Assembly: GCA_036426205.1 (NCBI GenBank)
Contig: CM071573.1
Location: 39,449,771 to 39,513,770 of the forward strand
Direction: 5' to 3'
Source: Ascaphus truei
Taxonomy: Eukaryota > Chordata > Amphibia > Anura > Ascaphidae
Length of the DNA stretch: 64,000 nucleotides
A program made the position numbers and the translations under genes. The notes beneath the pieces were generated by a model. The model searched no databases and was not told where the DNA came from. It saw nothing but the letters and a program-made list of their open reading frames with translations. Below, one piece after another: positions 10,239 to 22,022 of the stretch (position 1 is its first letter; each line of letters opens with the position of its first letter).

Positions 10239-12858
10239 CATTTTAGTATACATTAGAGGGGGGGGGGGGGATCATTTGCTGGAGTTATAGTTAAAGGGTC
10301 AACCACCCCTAGGACAAAAGTGTATTAATGGCACTGACATGTTAAAGGGGTCACATGTGGATGATCGATGTCTGCTACCCAAATCTGACACCTACAAATA
10401 ATTTTAAAATAATGTTAGTATATAAAGATGGTGAGGTGAGCTTTAGGAGGGCTTTGATTGTCCCTTTTTATGCACAGCCACTGTGTGTTCAACAAGAGTT
10501 TATACAACACGAGACCCCCCTACAGTTCGATTTATCCATTCACTGATAAGGGCAGTGTGGGATAAGAGTAAAGAAGACAGACGTACCCTTCCTTATTCAG
10601 AGGACAATAAAATATTCAGCTTGTAAATCATTTCCCCACAACAATGAACGCAGACAAAATCTTTTCTATTGGCATGGTTAGATTAGTTCAAGGAAGACAA
10701 TTAGAGTGTTAACTTTTTTTACAATAAGTTATTTTTTTTTGACTGTTACGTGGTATTGCACCTTTAAAGGAGCTGGGGCGTATTGTTTTTTGTATATTTG
10801 CGCTGCTTTTAGGCAGACATCCCAAATTGTGAGTGAACAATTGGAGAACTTTACGCTGCTTTCTATTTCACCTCCTACCTGGCAGTAAAAAGCATCCAAA
10901 CTCCTATCTTATCAAACAAAAAAACCTGCCCAAGTCTAGTTCACATTGCTTTTTATTGTTTAGCTTTAAGAAGATCCCCAAATTTGTAAAATAAAATAAA
11001 ATACCCCTTTGTTTCCCTTGCATGCAATTACAAAACTGCTGGCAGAGGAGCGTGAAATCTGGTCTTCAAAATGCCAGGAAACCTTAGCTTTAACTCGGCC
11101 AATAACATTTCATTTGGAGTTATGGAATTTGACCCAGTTTTTAATGTGTGTACCAGACCCACTTTGTAATGAATCACCACTCCCCAGTAATAACCCAATT
11201 CCAACAATTTATTTTGGAACATATGCATCAAAGGCTCCTGGCTGCGAAACCAGGGCACATGTGGACCACAAACCTGCACTGGATTCCCCAAATATAATGA
11301 ATTCAAATCCAATGTATTTCTGCGTTTATAGATATGGTGTTGCTTTGTCACTCCACTTTTGCAGCCGGGAGACATATGCACGTTGTTGTCGGGATTGAGT
11401 ATTAATCCTATCATACTTTCACCTGGTTGCAATATACTTTACTCCTAGTTCCTTTCTGAGCGTGGGGATACAACCGTGTGTCATTTCTGCATGACAGGAG
11501 ATAACTGACTAAAAGCTTCTGTAACCCACTTCCTATGTCCTGCACTCCCCACTCAATCCTTAAAAATCCCTTCTAATTTTTTATTTCAGTTTTTTCATTA
11601 TGTGGTTTTTTTCACCATCCGCATCAAGTGAATTAATTACAGTCCCCATAGCTCCCCATTAATACTCTTATTAGAATTATGATTGCAAAAGTCGCAATCT
11701 CCGATTTGGACTCTAGTCTCATAAATTGGCAGATCTTATGGGTGATACATGGACTTTTCCTAAATGAAATGATGTGGGATGTTATTAAGTCAAAAATAGA
11801 CTATTGTTATTCCCTCCCCAAATCCTGACATAGGGGTTCTCTGTCTTTCCTCTGTGAGGCTTCAAGGTGCAAATCCAGCTTTAAACATTACAACAAGCAA
11901 TACGAAGCTGGTAATACAGTAACCCCTCATCTGAGACCAGGTCTCACTTACGTTAATAACCCTTAGATTATCCTCTCATGTCAGCGCCTCTGGACTCCCT
12001 CCCCTGTAGGAAAGAACATGATTGGGAGCCAGGAACTTGGCTTTAAAACAATCTCTTAGCTAAGTGCTAGCTGCCCGGATCATGCGAGACAAGCTGGATG
12101 GCAGAGAAAAGCAATTTTTTTGTGGGTATAAAATTATTGGCTATACAATACACAAACCCTTTGGCGGGGCTTCATAACTTACACAGCAAAGCCGCAAGCA
12201 CAAATCATTTCTGTATCCTGTAACCCTTAACTGGCCGGGGTGAGGGGAACAGTGGGGGCTGGGAAATATGATCCAAGATGCAATTAGTTTCCTTAGTGTT
12301 AATGTGTTTTTAGATCTGCATGAAAGCCTCGTCACTGCAGAGATGGAAGAAGGAGACATTGCAATGGTCTGGCAGCACTTATTGCCCACTTCTGCATTCT
12401 TCAGAGGGGTAACACCTAACATCATCCAACAACCAGTATCACCAGTGCCACTGTGTGTGTCAGTGTGAGCACACCTGAGATTACGGTGACTTCCTATTGT
12501 TATTAGATTTGTACTATCATATCCCGCAGTACACTGGCTGTAACCGATTATAACATATATACAGGCCAAAAGGAGAAACCCCTGAAACAGAATTAATCTA
12601 TGACTTTCTGAAGCTCTAAACGTTGTATTCACATATTTCTGAAACTGAGGATCCTACTCCCCTCCACCTCCACATTGGGACAAGCTGTGTGACTGGACCA
12701 ATCCCCACCCTATGTGAGACCCTCCTCCCACCCCCAGAAAAACCTTAATGGCTTCAGCTGTCACACTGGGTCATAATCTATCCTGAGCCCCACCTTATCC
12801 TGCAATAAGCATCCACCTTACCTTCTTGTTTCAACATTGCCCCTCACTCCTTCTAGTT
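10239..12858. other. Unannotated sequence
   Basis: Frames of 129-163 codons occur at 11009-11432 and 12141-12632, but pairs of them overlap on opposite strands and none has a recognisable domain. A possible weak palindromic repeat with tttgcagccgggagaca lies near 11355. An 11-base G run starts near 10258. I see no supportable gene. Confidence 0.45.
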
Positions 12859-13209
12859 TAGGGGTGCTCAAACAGGGGGGCACGAGATTGTCTGCGGGGG
12901 GGGGGGGGGCACAGAGTTTACAGAGGCCCTGCGCGTTTCCCGAAGGCACTTAAATTAATTCCAGGGAAGCGGCGAAAGCCTCTGTAAACGAAACTAAACT
13001 GCACTTACCTTGGCTCAGACGGCTTCTGGAGATGCGTTGCCATGGCAACGCGGTGTCAAATGATGCAGCAGGTCATGTGACATCACACTGCCATGCCAAT
13101 GTGACGTTATAACGTCCATAACGCCGGAGCCGAGGTAGGGGGGGGGGGGGCGCACAGAGAGGTGGACAGTTGGCAGGGGGGCGCAGGGAATAAAGATTGC
13201 GCTCCCCTG
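12859..13209. mobile_element. hAT-type non-autonomous element, GC-rich
   Basis: A 351-bp element with imperfect ends, TAGGGGTGCTC and, inverted, CAGGGGAGCGC. Its flanks, ttctagtt (12851-12858) and ctctagag (13210-13217), share 5 of 8 bases, as expected of an old hAT insertion. Inside are G runs and a perfect inverted repeat, GCGTTGCCATGGCAACGC. The element at 54974 has the same kind of ends, composition and inner blocks. No coding capacity. Confidence 0.65.
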
Positions 13210-13212
13210 CTC

Positions 13213-13378
13213 TAGAGTGTAAGCTCTCACGAGCAGGGCCCTCATTTGTATCTGGTTGTGCATGTTTGTCTTCACCTGTATGTAACTGTTCATGTTTATG
13301 TAATGTACATAAGTCTGTACCCCATTGTACCGCGATCCAGAATATGTTGGTGCTTCACAAATAAACGATAATAATAAA
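13213..13378 (+). repeat. L2/SINE-like 3' tail
   Basis: This stretch carries gtgtaagctctcacgagcaggg, then tctgtaccccattgtaccgcg, then a short ataataa tail. That is the usual 3' end of L2-derived retroposons in amphibians. Only the 3' part is present. Confidence 0.6.
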
Positions 13379-14216
13379 TGTAGTCCCCTTTGGGTACTAC
13401 TAGTTAGTATAAGGGGTTAACAGCCTTAATGGGTTAACTGGGTGGGATCACTCAGGTTACCCCCTCAACATCATATCATGCAGGATGACTATGCAGAAAG
13501 GGATAGCCCTTCCTTTGTATGCCTTGTGACTAGTGATGTCACCATAAGGAGATAGAAGGGTATATATAGCTCCACCCAATGTTTTAGAAACAGGTTCCTC
13601 AGGGTTCAGACTGAAGCCTCGCCTTGAGTCCTGTAAATAGGTGTGTGTATAGTTACGTGTATTAAGGATGTCAGGTCACCATTCATTGTTTTCAGTTAAG
13701 GAACGTGCCCTATATAGTTAGCGCCTATATTAATGGCCGAAGATTGTTCTCTGGCCAGAAGAGGAGTGTGAATGTGCTCAGCAGGGAGTTCTCTGAGTAG
13801 AAGCTCTGGAGCATTATCGGATCGGCCCTACCAGAAAGCCCTCAGTAAACATCCGATCTGACAAGTATAGACTAAGAATGCCGTGCACCGAAACAGGATA
13901 ATGATCCCGCGGAATAGTATGTGTCCCCAAAAACAAGGGCCCAGCTGAGATAAGTCATTATTGAAGCTATGCAGTAGATTTCCAATCTAACCAATACTTT
14001 GGGGAAATAAGCCTAAATACCTCCCCAACGTAGGAGTGAGAGCTTCCTGGGGAAAAAAGCAGAGTAACCATATTGTTTGACACCAGTTAATGTCTATGTG
14101 AAGTCTGTCTGTTCGATGGCGAGCATTATGGACGGCTGTGAATAAAGCTCTAGTTTGTACTATAAACGTTCCTGGCGCCCATCCTTATTCTATCTGCATA
14201 TCCACACCCAGCCTGC
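13379..14216 (+). mobile_element. Putative solo LTR
   Basis: The segment starts TGTAGTCCCC. It has a TATA-like box (ggtatatatagctcc) near 13559 and a polyadenylation signal aataaa at 14141-14146, followed by a short pyrimidine-rich end. That spacing fits a retroviral-type LTR. No internal coding region adjoins it, so it may be a solo LTR left by recombination. The right end is a guess and I found no target duplication. Confidence 0.45.
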
Positions 14217-14259
14217 ACAGACCTCGCACCCTGAAAAGGTATGAGAACCGAAGCCCAGC

Positions 14260-14626
14260 CATGTATATATATATATACCCAACTCAATGTAAACTCCTTT
14301 AGAACTGGGCAAGGAAGGTTATATAAGCTTCACCGCATGGCTCATGGCACAGGTAGTGGCATCTTCAGCTCTTCCGTTAATACAGAACGTGATGACGCCG
14401 CACTCCGTGCAAAGAGAAAAATAGACGTCACAGATGGGTTCCCAGACAGATCATAATAAAATCTTCAAGCTTTATTTTGAAAACATCTCATTAAAATTGT
14501 GCACATGGATCCAACAACAGAAAAATTAGCCTAACGAGTTGTTTGCTGGACACAGCGTTCATCAGAGGCTCCACTAAACGTATATACAGATATCTTTAGT
14601 TATATAGGTATATATATATATAGTTG
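14260..14626 (-). mobile_element. Copy H2: hammerhead-like element between TA repeats
   Basis: On the minus strand the hammerhead-like motif (14530-14572) is followed by an aataaagc block, then ctctttgcacggagtgcggcg, then a ta repeat at the 3' end. Another ta repeat lies at the 5' side, so the element seems to have entered a ta-rich target and its target duplication cannot be read. The order motif, aataaa, T-rich, gagtgcg is the same as in the sister copies. Confidence 0.55.
14530..14572 (-). ncRNA. Hammerhead-like motif, copy H2
   Basis: Read on the minus strand: CTGATGA, one extra A, then a GCTG/CAGC stem with a tgtc loop (the preceding C lies outside the stem), then AAAC and a CGTTAGG end. 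The seven-base first core segment is intact. The G that should start the GAAA segment is replaced or lost, so catalysis is unlikely. Confidence 0.5.
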
Positions 14627-14646
14627 TTGGGTGCTATAACAGCATA

Positions 14647-14979
14647 CAGGCATACCCCGCATTAACGTACGCAATGGGACCGGAGCATGTATGTAAAGCG
14701 AAAATGTACTTAAAGTGAAGCACTGCCTTTTCCCCCACTTATCGATGCATGTACTGTTCTGCAATCATCATATACGTGCATAAGTGATGTAAATAACGCA
14801 TTTGTAACAGGCTCTATAGTCTCCCCGCTTGCGCACAGCTTCGGTACAGGTAGGGAGCCGGTATTGCTGTTCAGGACATGCTGACAGGCGCATGCGTGAG
14901 CTGCCGTTTGCCTCTTGGGCGATATGTACTTACTCGCGAGTGTACTTAAAGTGAGTGTACTTAAAGCGGGGTATGCCTG
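14647..14979. mobile_element. Tigger/pogo-type MITE
   Basis: A 333-bp element with exact 14-bp inverted ends, CAGGCATACCCCGC. It is flanked by the dinucleotide TA (14645-14646 and 14980-14981). The ends closely resemble those of Tigger elements of the Tc1/mariner superfamily, and the TA duplication fits. Inside are repeats of gtacttaaagtg. It encodes no transposase. Confidence 0.85.
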
Positions 14980-14989
14980 TATTACACTT

Positions 14990-15530
14990 AAAGGTGTTGG
15001 AAACCAGCAGAGAAGCAGTGAGATGGGACTTAGAAAAAAAATACATTTTTCCTGCATAGGATTGATGCCGGGAATCTCTGGAGCTGATATACATTAATAT
15101 TAGCACCAGAGACCCCTGGCATGAACCCTATGCAATAACAATGCATTTACAGTAAACTTCATTACCATAGCGGATAGCCTCGGGGACCCCCTACTTCCCG
15201 AGATACAGGCCCCGTTATGGGGTGCCGGTATCTCCTATGCATTTTATTCCCATGGTTATGTGACGTGGACATTTAAATGCATAGGAGATACCGGCACCCC
15301 ATAACGGGGTCTGTGTCTCGGGAAGTAAGGTGTCCCTGAGGCTATCCGCTATGGTAATGAAGTTTACTGTAAATGCATTGTTATTGCATAGGGTTCATGC
15401 CAGGGGTCTCTGGTGCTAATATTAATGTATATCAGCTCCAGAGATTCCCGGCATCAATCCAATGCAGGACATTTTTTTTGTTTTCTAAGTCCCATCTCGC
15501 CGCTTCTCTGCAGGTTTCCAACACCTTCAC
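14990..15530. mobile_element. 540-bp palindromic element
   Basis: The left arm starts ggtgttggaaacc at 14993, and the right arm ends with its exact inverse at 15513-15525. Matching blocks run inward over about 250 bases per arm to a centre near 15250-15270. Arm similarity is high, so the transcript could fold into one long hairpin. Both arms carry a catccagagattccc-type block and a gataccggcaccccataacgg-type block. It has no coding capacity and no clear target duplication. It is probably a non-autonomous DNA transposon of unknown family. Confidence 0.8.
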
Positions 15531-15545
15531 GCCAACTTTTTCTGG

Positions 15546-15830
15546 CATGAGGATCTTGTGATAAAATCACTATTCTAGAGCGGTGATAAGCGTTCAGAGC
15601 CTAATCACTGCTACTAGAATTGCACGAGTTTATGAACATGCCGAAAAGCGGCGATAAGTGGCTTATCACCGCTGCCTCTGTGATTTTTTTTATGACCAAT
15701 TTTTTTGGAGCGATTCAGTCTTTTATCAGCCACTTATCACTGCTTACTGAATAGCAGTAGGCATTTTGGGCGATAAGTGGTTGATAAGTGGCTTATGAAC
15801 GCTTACTGCATAGGCCCCATAGTGTCAATT
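15546..15830. repeat. Repeat with recurring ataagtggcttat blocks
   Basis: The block gataagtggcttat or its inverse occurs at least five times in 250 bases, in both orientations. It may be part of the neighbouring palindromic element or a separate MITE. Confidence 0.5.
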
Positions 15831-16385
15831 TGGTGGGCTCTGTATTCCCCAGTTCAATAAATCATTAGTGCTTTAGAGTTGCACAGTGCTTTACCAAACC
15901 ACACGTACCAGTAGCATGGTGGAGAGTTAAAAGATTTTAAATTGTTCTTTTTAATAATGGTGATTGCATAAACCACGCCAAGAAGGCCCGCATGATTTGC
16001 CTTAGTGTTGTGAGATCCCCGTTGTAGTTGTCAAGAACTCTCAAAAGTGACATTTTGGGCCCCACTGGCTCTCCTTCAAGGCCAACATTGGAGGAGCAGA
16101 TCTAGGCGCATGGAGTCATGTTTGCACATTGCATGCGCCCCTCAGCAGTTACCGGCTAAGAATCAGTGACACGTTGTGATAGGTTATTAACTAATTCTGT
16201 TTCTGGCACTGCAGATGTGCACTTGGCTCATTTCGTATATCAATTCAATACACATTTTCTGCTAAGCAGCCACTTTGCACAGAATAGGAGAACCGCATTT
16301 GGAACCAGAGAAAGCTGCTATAAGTTCCACAAGTTAACCTGATTCACTGCAGTGTAGCATGCACAAGAACCCCTGAGCAGCAGTG
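15831..16385. other. Unannotated sequence
   Basis: No gene or repeat ends seen. The last 15 bases form the left target duplication of copy H3. Confidence 0.5.
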
Positions 16386-16500
16386 TGATATGCTTAATGG
16401 TAGAAATGGATTGAAGGCGGTCACTGCATAATAGAACTCAGCCAGGAAAGGATTAAAATAAGCTTTATTTACGATGCTGCACATTACAGAGAGAGAATCT

Positions 16501-16533
16501 TGACGTTTCGTCTCGTCGTGAGACTTTATCAAA
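16501..16533 (-). ncRNA. Hammerhead-like motif, copy H3 left arm
   Basis: Minus strand: TTGATAA, extra A, stem GTCTC/GAGAC with loop acgac, then GAAACG. Relative to a hammerhead, the first core base (C) is T and the sixth (G) is A; the G change removes a catalytic residue. Confidence 0.5.
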
Positions 16534-16609
16534 GGGAACATTCTCTCAACAATGCAGGCAATCTAAATAGGAAGTTTAGATTGCCTGCATTGTTGAGAGA
16601 ATGTTACTC

Positions 16610-16645
16610 TTTGATAAAGTCTCACGACGAGACGAAACGCGTCAG
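16610..16645 (+). ncRNA. Hammerhead-like motif, copy H3 right arm
   Basis: Plus strand: TTGATAA, extra A, stem GTCTC/GAGAC with loop acgac, then GAAACGCGTCAG. It is the mirror of the left-arm motif and has the same two core changes. Confidence 0.5.
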
Positions 16646-17360
16646 AGATATTCTCTCTGTAATGTGCAGCATCGTGAAATAAAGCTGATTTTAATCCTTT
16701 CCTGGCTGAGTTCTATTATGCAGTGACCGCCTTCAATCCATTTCTACCATTTCCACTATCTGGCTGGAGCACGCTGGCGATCCTGCTGCTTAGGCAGCCG
16801 TGTATCCCTTCCAGTGTCTGACGTCCGCCCGCCAAGCGTGAGCAGCGTCGGAGCGCACGGCTTGCTGGGACCTGCCCAGAGAGGCAGTGAGACAACGCCA
16901 TACACCTCGCGGAGGACCTGTGGAGCAGTGAAAGGTGTGCAAGACGGGCACAGATGGCTGGGACCTGTCCTGGAGAAGCAGTGAGACGACACCATACACC
17001 ATACACTGCGTGGAGTGTTCGTGAAGCAGGGACAGGTGTATAAGACGGGCGGTGAGGAGATCGGGTCGGGTAAGGGCAGCGGATTTAGACTGCCGTGAGT
17101 TCATGAGGGAGGCTTCTAACGTGGCTTCCCCTCTTGCCTCTATCTATTTTCTGCTTATCAGCCCCCCACCCGGGTCAGTCTGTTATTCAACACCTCCCCC
17201 CAATTGATATTATTCATTTCATGGGTTATTCTGCAGCATAATTGCCTTAAAACTTTTCTATACATATAGAGGTTGCATGCTTACAAACAGTCTATTACAC
17301 TTGTTAGAGCACGGGACATTTGGGGTTCATCCCCCCTTTTTTTCCTGATATGCTTAATGG

Positions 17361-19203
17361 GCTATTGCAGTTTAATTAATGAGATTCTAAAATCAACAAA
17401 TTTAGCTATCCAGCTATGGAGATTTATTTACCAAAGTCTCGTGACTGCAAAACTAGGGCAACATCAGTAAAAAAAACAACAAAAGAAGCACATTGAATTG
17501 TATGGAATTTCCTCTCCGTGGTAAATCTGCTTCTGGTTTTGCACCAGTTTTGCATTTGAGAGACTTTGATAAATGAATGCCATAACATTTACTGTACCTT
17601 GTGTGTGACTCATCACAGCACCAACAGGAAGCCGGCAGTGATATACTCCGGGAACCATATATCTCTGGGCTACAGAAACCAGCATACAGATTTATCAGAG
17701 AAACAAAATCCATGTGCAACCCTGTGCTGTTCTGTAGGAACCCCCTTTTTGCCCCCGTTTTGCAGCCTGGAGACTTTGCTAAATAAACCCTATAGGAACT
17801 TGCCTGGATAAAAACAAATGTAAATAAGTAAATAATGCACATAATCATGATGAGCCCGGCTATATAAATAAACTAGAAAAGAATGCGGTCTTGTTAGAAA
17901 TGATTTATTTTCACTGTTCTCCAATGATCTTGAGTAAGTAATTGTGGTTCTTTTTGGCTCCTCTCCACTCCCCTGAGGTTATTCAGTGTCACTACTTGTA
18001 CACAAAAATAAACCATGCGTGTTGTTACTGGACCTATATTCCATATTCCTTGTAACTTATACAAACACAACTTGTTTTTGTTACAAATACATCCACGGTT
18101 TTCTCTATTTAGTGTCATTCACAGGGCCATCAAAACTCATGTTGTATATAGAGCTACATGTAGCATCCTACTGGTTAAAGAGGCACCATTTGAAGATACT
18201 AAACCTAACGTTTTTATGGCTGGAGAACAATGTGCAGTTTGTATCCAGTAGTGTAATTCTCTGATGGGTTTCACTTTCTTTTTTGGGTCAAATAAAAACT
18301 GGCAAAACAATAAAACTGCTCTGCAAAAGTAAACAGCGCTCTGTTTGTGTCGCTGACTGATCATTTTGCTGCCTATCCCGGCTATGAGAAGAGCAGCAGC
18401 AGCAGCAGTGACTTAACCATCGGAAAATACTAAGGTCCATGCAAGCTTTTCCCTAATATGGGAAATGTATTAGGATCACTAGGTGGAGATAGGGAGTTAC
18501 TTAAGGCAGATATTGTAGCAACAGATACCAACTGTAGGTGTTTCCCCTGATTCATGTGTCAATCAGACCGCCACCTTATTGCAATCTGTGGTGCACTACA
18601 GCGGCTCAAATAGCGTGACAGCCCCGCACCCTGCTCACGCGTGGCTGATTTAAAACACTGTCCGATTTTCCCACTGGTGGTTTGTGTACGTCCCAGTGTA
18701 GCACGCCACGGCTCGCAATAATGCTGTCGAAATCTGCGCCTACAGAATGTGTATCTCCCATCACATGCACCAAACATCCGCACCGAAGGATTTAATTACC
18801 TGGGGGCTTTTATTATATACAGACTGTCTGGAATGGATTTTGCAGTAAGCAGTGTTGACGGTAATGCAAACTAAGGATAACCCATGCATTGCTGTGTAAC
18901 CTGTTATCCTCTAGCAGACAGGAGTTTAGTAGGCAAAGAGCAGAAAAAGGGCTGTGTTAACACCTTTGTCACTAGGGAAATAACAGACCATTAAGAAAGG
19001 TAAGACCAGTAGCTCTTAGCATTCCACCTGCAAACAATACTGTGTCTGTTTAAGTCATCCGAAAGTCTCCAGGCCCCTTCAGAGCTTTCCAAATCTCAGC
19101 CACAACTGTGCAAAACAAAACATGCTTCTCATGAGCTCCAGGCCCAAACATATTCCCACTATACAGTATTCTTTTAATTATAGAAAGATACAATACTTTA
19201 GAT
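17361..19203. other. Mostly unannotated; palindromic repeat at 17412-17575
   Basis: At 17412-17575 the blocks accaaagtctcgtgactgcaaaac and, inverted, gttttgcatttgagagacttt form a loose palindrome. A related half lies at 17690-17785. Short frames here have no recognisable domain. A small cag-type triplet run lies near 18392. Nothing else is supportable. Confidence 0.45.
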
Positions 19204-19745
19204 CAGCTGTTTTCAACCATTTTTTTGTTAAGGAACCCTAGAATTATAATGCGAAATTCTGGGGAACCCCAACCTTCTCTCCCCCCCTTTCCTTCTTCCC
19301 TTCTTACAGTTCCCGTCATCTCCCACACTTACACACTTACAAACACACTCTCTCAACCTTTCACACTCACACACTTACACACTTACAAACACACACTCTC
19401 ACACTTAAACACTTACACACACACCCTCTCACACTTACACACACACACAAGCACACACACACATTTACACTTCCCCCTCTCACACTTACACACACACAAC
19501 TCTCTCCCATACTGCGCTGCTCTTGTCCGCATCTCCCTCCTCTGGTCAGACACGGATCCGGCGCTGACCGCAGGAGGAAGGTAATTGAAATGAATGTCGG
19601 GAGTCCCTGCCACACCACTGCTCGGGAGCCGCCATTGGGGTGCCGGCAAACCACAGGCCCTGGTTGTCCCAGCTCTCTCCCCCTCCCCCTTGTTGGCAGC
19701 GGAACCCTTGAGGGGTGCCAACGGAACACGGGTTGAAAATCACTG
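19204..19745. mobile_element. hAT-type non-autonomous element
   Basis: The ends read CAGCTGTTTTCAACC and, inverted, CAGTGATTTTCAACC. The flanking octamers, ctttagat (19196-19203) and ctcttgat (19746-19753), share 6 of 8 bases. The inside holds a long irregular array of acacttacacacac units (19320-19500) and a GC-rich part. It codes for nothing. Its end type matches the fragment at 54870-54954. Confidence 0.7.
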
Positions 19746-19771
19746 CTCTTGATACAGAGAGGAGCTTCTCT

Positions 19772-20960
19772 TTTCTTTTTTGTTTCAAATAGTTTTTATT
19801 ATTTTTTTCAGATCCGTGAAACAATAATAACAATAATAACAATAATAACAATAATAACAATAATAACATAAAAACCAAAAGACATAAGATAATCCTATCA
19901 GATGATAACAAAAAATTGTGCGGTATAATACAGTTCAGAGCAATACAATACCTTGCACTTCACATAAATAGACAAGAAAAGATAAAGAGGGGGGGGGGGG
20001 GGGGCGGACACCAACCTAGCTCTGAGACATATACTTATTCAGTACCAGATTTAGATTTCTACCTTATACCTCTTATGATGCATAGATAATATTGATAGTG
20101 TAGTATGGTGCGATGGGGGAGGTACCATTAGCGAAATATTATAGCTCAGACTTTGTTCATCATTGCTCATCCATCGGTAAACATCAATCATTAATCATTT
20201 ATCCTCAATCGTTAATCGTTAATCCAGGGTTCCCATGTCTTATAGAATCTGTCTGTGGAATGTTTAAAGAATGCCGATAACCTCTCCATTAACATTATAT
20301 CGTCAATCCTTCTTTCCACTGCTAGTCTGGAGGGGGAAAGGGGCTTTTCCAAGCAGCAGCTACCGAACATCTGGTGACTGTTAAAATATGATAGATTAGG
20401 CGTTTTGTTGTGTGAGTCACGTCCTCTATTGGTTTCGCTAGTAAATAGGTCAATGGTTCTAGAGGAATTTTGAGACCAGTTGTGAAATCAATAATTTCTT
20501 GAATATAAATCCAGAATGTTTGTATAATAGGGCAGTTCCACCAAATGTGGACCATATCTCCAACAAGGCCACACCCCCTCCAGCATCGATCAGAGGATTC
20601 GGGCTATATCTGTTTGAGCCTTTTTGGGGTAAGGTACTACTGGTAGATAATTTTATAAATGTTCTCCTTAGTTACAGTACATATGGATGTTCTAGACACG
20701 TTCTCCCAGATATCGCCCCAATCCTCCCTATCAATTTCTAGACCCAGGCCGTTGGCCCATTTGACCATGTACCCATGATCTGGAGTGTTTCCTGCTGCTT
20801 CGATCCCTGTGTCTATTTTTGTTATTAGGCTGTTCTGATGGTGAATTTTTTGCACAGGGACTCAAAATTGGAAGGTTCTGGGAGGTCGAGTGTCTTTGAA
20901 ATATGTGTAAAAAAATGTCTAATTTGAATGGACATAGCTGGGGAGTTAAATTTAGAAAAC
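19772..20960 (-). mobile_element. 5'-truncated L1-type LINE, 3' end
   Basis: Read on the minus strand, about 20855 to 20322 codes for the carboxy end of an L1 ORF2 protein. This includes the conserved HIWW..CP segment next to the cysteine-rich zinc knuckle. The 3' untranslated part follows, with a G/C homopolymer near 19988-20004, a nine-base aacaataat microsatellite (19825-19868), and an A-rich 3' end at about 19772-19812. Reverse transcriptase and endonuclease are missing, as expected of a 5'-truncated copy. Frameshifts split the reading frame. Confidence 0.75.
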
Positions 20961-21004
20961 ATACAGAACCCCTATAAGCTCATATTGAATACCCAAAATA
21001 ACCA

Positions 21005-21106
21005 CCAACACACACACACCCAACAAACAACACACACACACACACACACAACAACACACACACCACACCACACCACACACACACACACACACACACCACA
21101 CCCACA

Positions 21107-21140
<34 letters not shown>
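21005..21140. repeat. CA microsatellite
   Basis: Interrupted ca/cca repeat directly at the 3' end of the Penelope-like element. Frames across it are artefacts. Confidence 0.95.
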
Positions 21141-21145
<5 letters not shown>

Positions 21146-21330
21146 GTGTAACAGAGCAGATGGCACACAGATACAGATGAAGACAGGTGCTAGTCCCATA
21201 TGAATAAATATAATCAAAGGCTCCTTACCAGGCAGACCAAAGAGTCCAGAGAATCCAAAGTATACACAGCAAGGAAGAGACAGCACACTTAGTAACAAAA
21301 AAGAATTGTATTAAATAGCAGGCACATACA

Positions 21331-21370
21331 CCAACGTTTCGGTCCTAGGAACAGGACCTTTATCAAGGGA
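21331..21370 (-). ncRNA. Hammerhead-like motif of the Penelope-like element
   Basis: Minus strand: CCC, TTGATAA, extra A, stem GGTCC/GGACC with loop tgttccta, then GAAACGTTGG. The stem differs in sequence from those of H3 and H5 but pairs perfectly. The same core bases are altered as in H3. It lies about 650 bases after the endonuclease stop codon. Confidence 0.6.
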
Positions 21371-22022
21371 GTGCTCAACACAAATGACCATCACCACCTA
21401 TATATACACATAACTAACTACCTAATTAAAACCAAAACTGCACACACCTGTGTGACTGCAGCCATCTCCGGCGAGGAACCGATGACGTCATCGCCACGCG
21501 TCTATCACATGTGCTCACAGCAGTAAGGAGCATCATGAGTAACTGGGGAAACTAAGGGAACACCCCCTCAGCCAAGAATCAGCCTCTACTGCGCATGTGT
21601 GACGCTCAAGTCCCAGGCTGCCTCGCAATGACAGGCAACAGGAAGGAGAGGGAGGAGGGGGGGGGGCGAAGTGCTCCGTGAAAACAGCTAGAAAGCGCAT
21701 GGATATAGAGGCAGCAGCCAGCATAACATATAAACAATAAAAATGCATAGAAAACCACCAAAGTGCAAACATCACGGCTGGGCAAAAGGACAACAGGGAA
21801 AGGGGGAATAAAAGGGAGGGGGGAGAGGGGAAAGGGAGGGGAGGAAGGTGGGAAGCAGGGATAGAAAGACATGGTAGAAAATAAAGTGACAAAAGATGAA
21901 TGAAGGGCAAAACCATGCAAGCCAATAATGAGGACAATGCCAAAAGGCAGAATACCAAAAATCAGAAAAAAGAAACATCCAACACAATGATCACATATGG
22001 AGGACACTAGAAAATGACATTC

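Larger units (their letters stand above)
16386..17360 (+). mobile_element. Copy H3: complete hammerhead-like element with 15-bp target duplication
   Basis: The element spans 16401-17345. A perfect 15-bp direct repeat, TGATATGCTTAATGG, flanks it at 16386-16400 and 17346-17360. The first 350 bases are a palindrome (about 16396-16751) whose two arms each carry the hammerhead-like motif. The palindrome centre is near 16568. Behind it come an aataaagctgatttt block and a tail with a two-copy tandem repeat of about 95 bases (16859-17050, ctgggacctgcccagagaggc type). It ends in a short pyrimidine run. Long, variable target duplications indicate retrotransposition rather than cut-and-paste. No ORF of its own is recognisable. 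Confidence 0.75.

Noticed and set aside
11009..11432. Overlapping frames of 129 and 134 codons on opposite strands
   Set aside because: Both cannot be genes, neither shows a domain, and no splice context or similarity supports either.
12141..12632. 163-codon minus-strand frame
   Set aside because: No recognisable motif, no similarity I can name, and typical of chance frames in a 64-kb window.
18392..18406. Triplet expansion
   Set aside because: Only about five agc/cag units, within normal background.
21533..22007. Leu/Pro/Phe-rich minus-strand frames of 133-141 codons
   Set aside because: They arise from purine-rich tracts in the 3' region of the Penelope-like element; membrane-like composition comes from the pyrimidine-rich strand.
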